This document shows positions 63,547 to 64,000 of a DNA stretch of 64,000 bases, piece after piece (within the stretch, counting starts at the first letter, position 1; every line of letters begins with the position of its first letter). The position numbers and the translations under genes were made by a program. The stretch is from Neoarius graeffei. Taxonomy: Eukaryota; Chordata; Actinopteri; Siluriformes; Ariidae. Below the pieces are notes generated by a model. It saw nothing but the letters and a program-made list of their open reading frames with translations. It was not told the DNA's origin and made no database searches. Location of the stretch: contig NC_083583.1 of NCBI RefSeq assembly GCF_027579695.1, positions 4,702,542 to 4,766,541 of the forward strand, read 5' to 3'.

Positions 63547-63693
63547 CTCACGCCTTTTTTTTTTTTTTATGTTTTTCGTTTGTCGCCTTCCTCGCATTCA
63601 AACTGATTTGAGCCGTGCCGTCCAAAATGGCAGCATCACATGACTTGGTCACGCGAGTGAAAAACCTCAATTGAACCTCTGCGTAGTCACTTA

Positions 63694-64000
63694 TGCCCCT
63701 TTTCCACCAAAGCAGTTCCAGGGCTGGTTCGGGGCCAGTGCTTAGTTTGGAACCAGGTTTTCTGTTTCCTCTGACAAAGAACTGGCTCTGGGGCCAGAAA
63801 AAAAAAAAAAAAAAAACCGGTTCCAGGCTAGCACCAACTCTCTGCTGGGCCAGAGGAAAGAACTGCTTACGTCAGCGGGGGGCGGAGTTGTTAAGACCAA
63901 CAATAATAAGACCGCGAAAGATCGCCATTTTTAAGTGACGAGAAGCAGCAGCTGTACAAATGCGAAGTCATCCATTATTATTGTAGTTGTTGCTGCTGCT
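63694..64000 (+). mobile_element. PIF/Harbinger-type element of a second family, cut by the window end
   Basis: Starts TGCCCCTTTTCCACCAAAGC right after TTA, the Harbinger-like target, and continues with gcagttccagggctggttc and a cgtcagcggggggcggag motif. The right end lies beyond 64000. Confidence 0.65.

Larger units (their letters stand above)
62442..63669 (-). mobile_element. AT-target THAP-associated element with a central palindrome
   Basis: Ends tgaggtatttcacctgacgt and the complement tgaggtttttcactcgcgtg, both continuing to a ccgccattttg-like motif. AT is duplicated (62440-62441, 63670-63671). It holds a 506-base palindrome and an inward-facing gene start at the right (63546 down to 63325). 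Same two-base target class as 40554-41693 and 47728-48707. Confidence 0.65.

Overview
This is nuclear DNA from a vertebrate, almost certainly a ray-finned (teleost) fish. Three host genes can be read exon by exon with GT/AG introns, and the rest is a dense mosaic of fish-type transposable elements: tRNA-derived SINEs, Tc1, hAT, piggyBac, PIF/Harbinger and TTAA-target Kolobok-like elements. I cannot fix the species from the sequence alone.

Host genes. RPS13 (minus strand, coding exons 21808 down to 11259) is complete and gives a 151-residue ribosomal protein uS15. NUCB2 (plus strand, 33974-49272, twelve coding exons, 455 residues) is complete and gives nucleobindin-2, the precursor of nesfatin-1. 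CAPRIN1 (minus strand, 60419 down to 50432) is present only as its C-terminal ten coding exons. Its N-terminal exons must lie beyond base 64000. NUCB2 and CAPRIN1 are tail to tail, with their poly(A) signals about 0.3 kb apart. The first 1.25 kb may hold the last exon of an unidentified plus-strand gene behind an 830-base pyrimidine tract.

Mobile layer. Almost every intron or intergenic space over 1 kb is occupied. 2.1-5.4 kb: a Harbinger derivative and a Tc1 element with intact ends and an intact 341-residue transposase. 5.76-11.18 kb: one piggyBac element carrying a second, hAT-type element and three SINEs. 11.4-21.1 kb (RPS13 introns): a small TA-target MITE, hAT elements with clear 8-base target duplications, and a 4-kb element nest. 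21.9-23.5 kb: LINE 3' ends arranged as an inverted repeat immediately upstream of RPS13. 23.8-33.9 kb (intergenic): a Penelope-like fragment, a second copy of the zf-TTF hAT element, several SINEs, a THAP-domain reading frame, and Tc1/MITE/hAT copies. 34-49 kb (NUCB2 introns): a 720-base foldback element, two more Harbinger copies and several THAP-associated elements. 50-64 kb (CAPRIN1 introns): the most striking object, a 3.58-kb element (53471-57052) with perfect ends, a 4-base target duplication and an uninterrupted reading frame of about 680-700 codons; then further THAP and foldback elements.

The best candidates for something new are (1) the 3.58-kb element with the long intact frame and its subterminal GTTACTCCGTTACC-type repeats, and (2) a recurring two-gene transposon type (a THAP start at one end, a second protein with a Y-x-YLI...AYKSL motif at the other), of which several deleted copies lie in the window. 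Function calls for transposons rest on motif recognition and on termini read by eye. No database search was possible.
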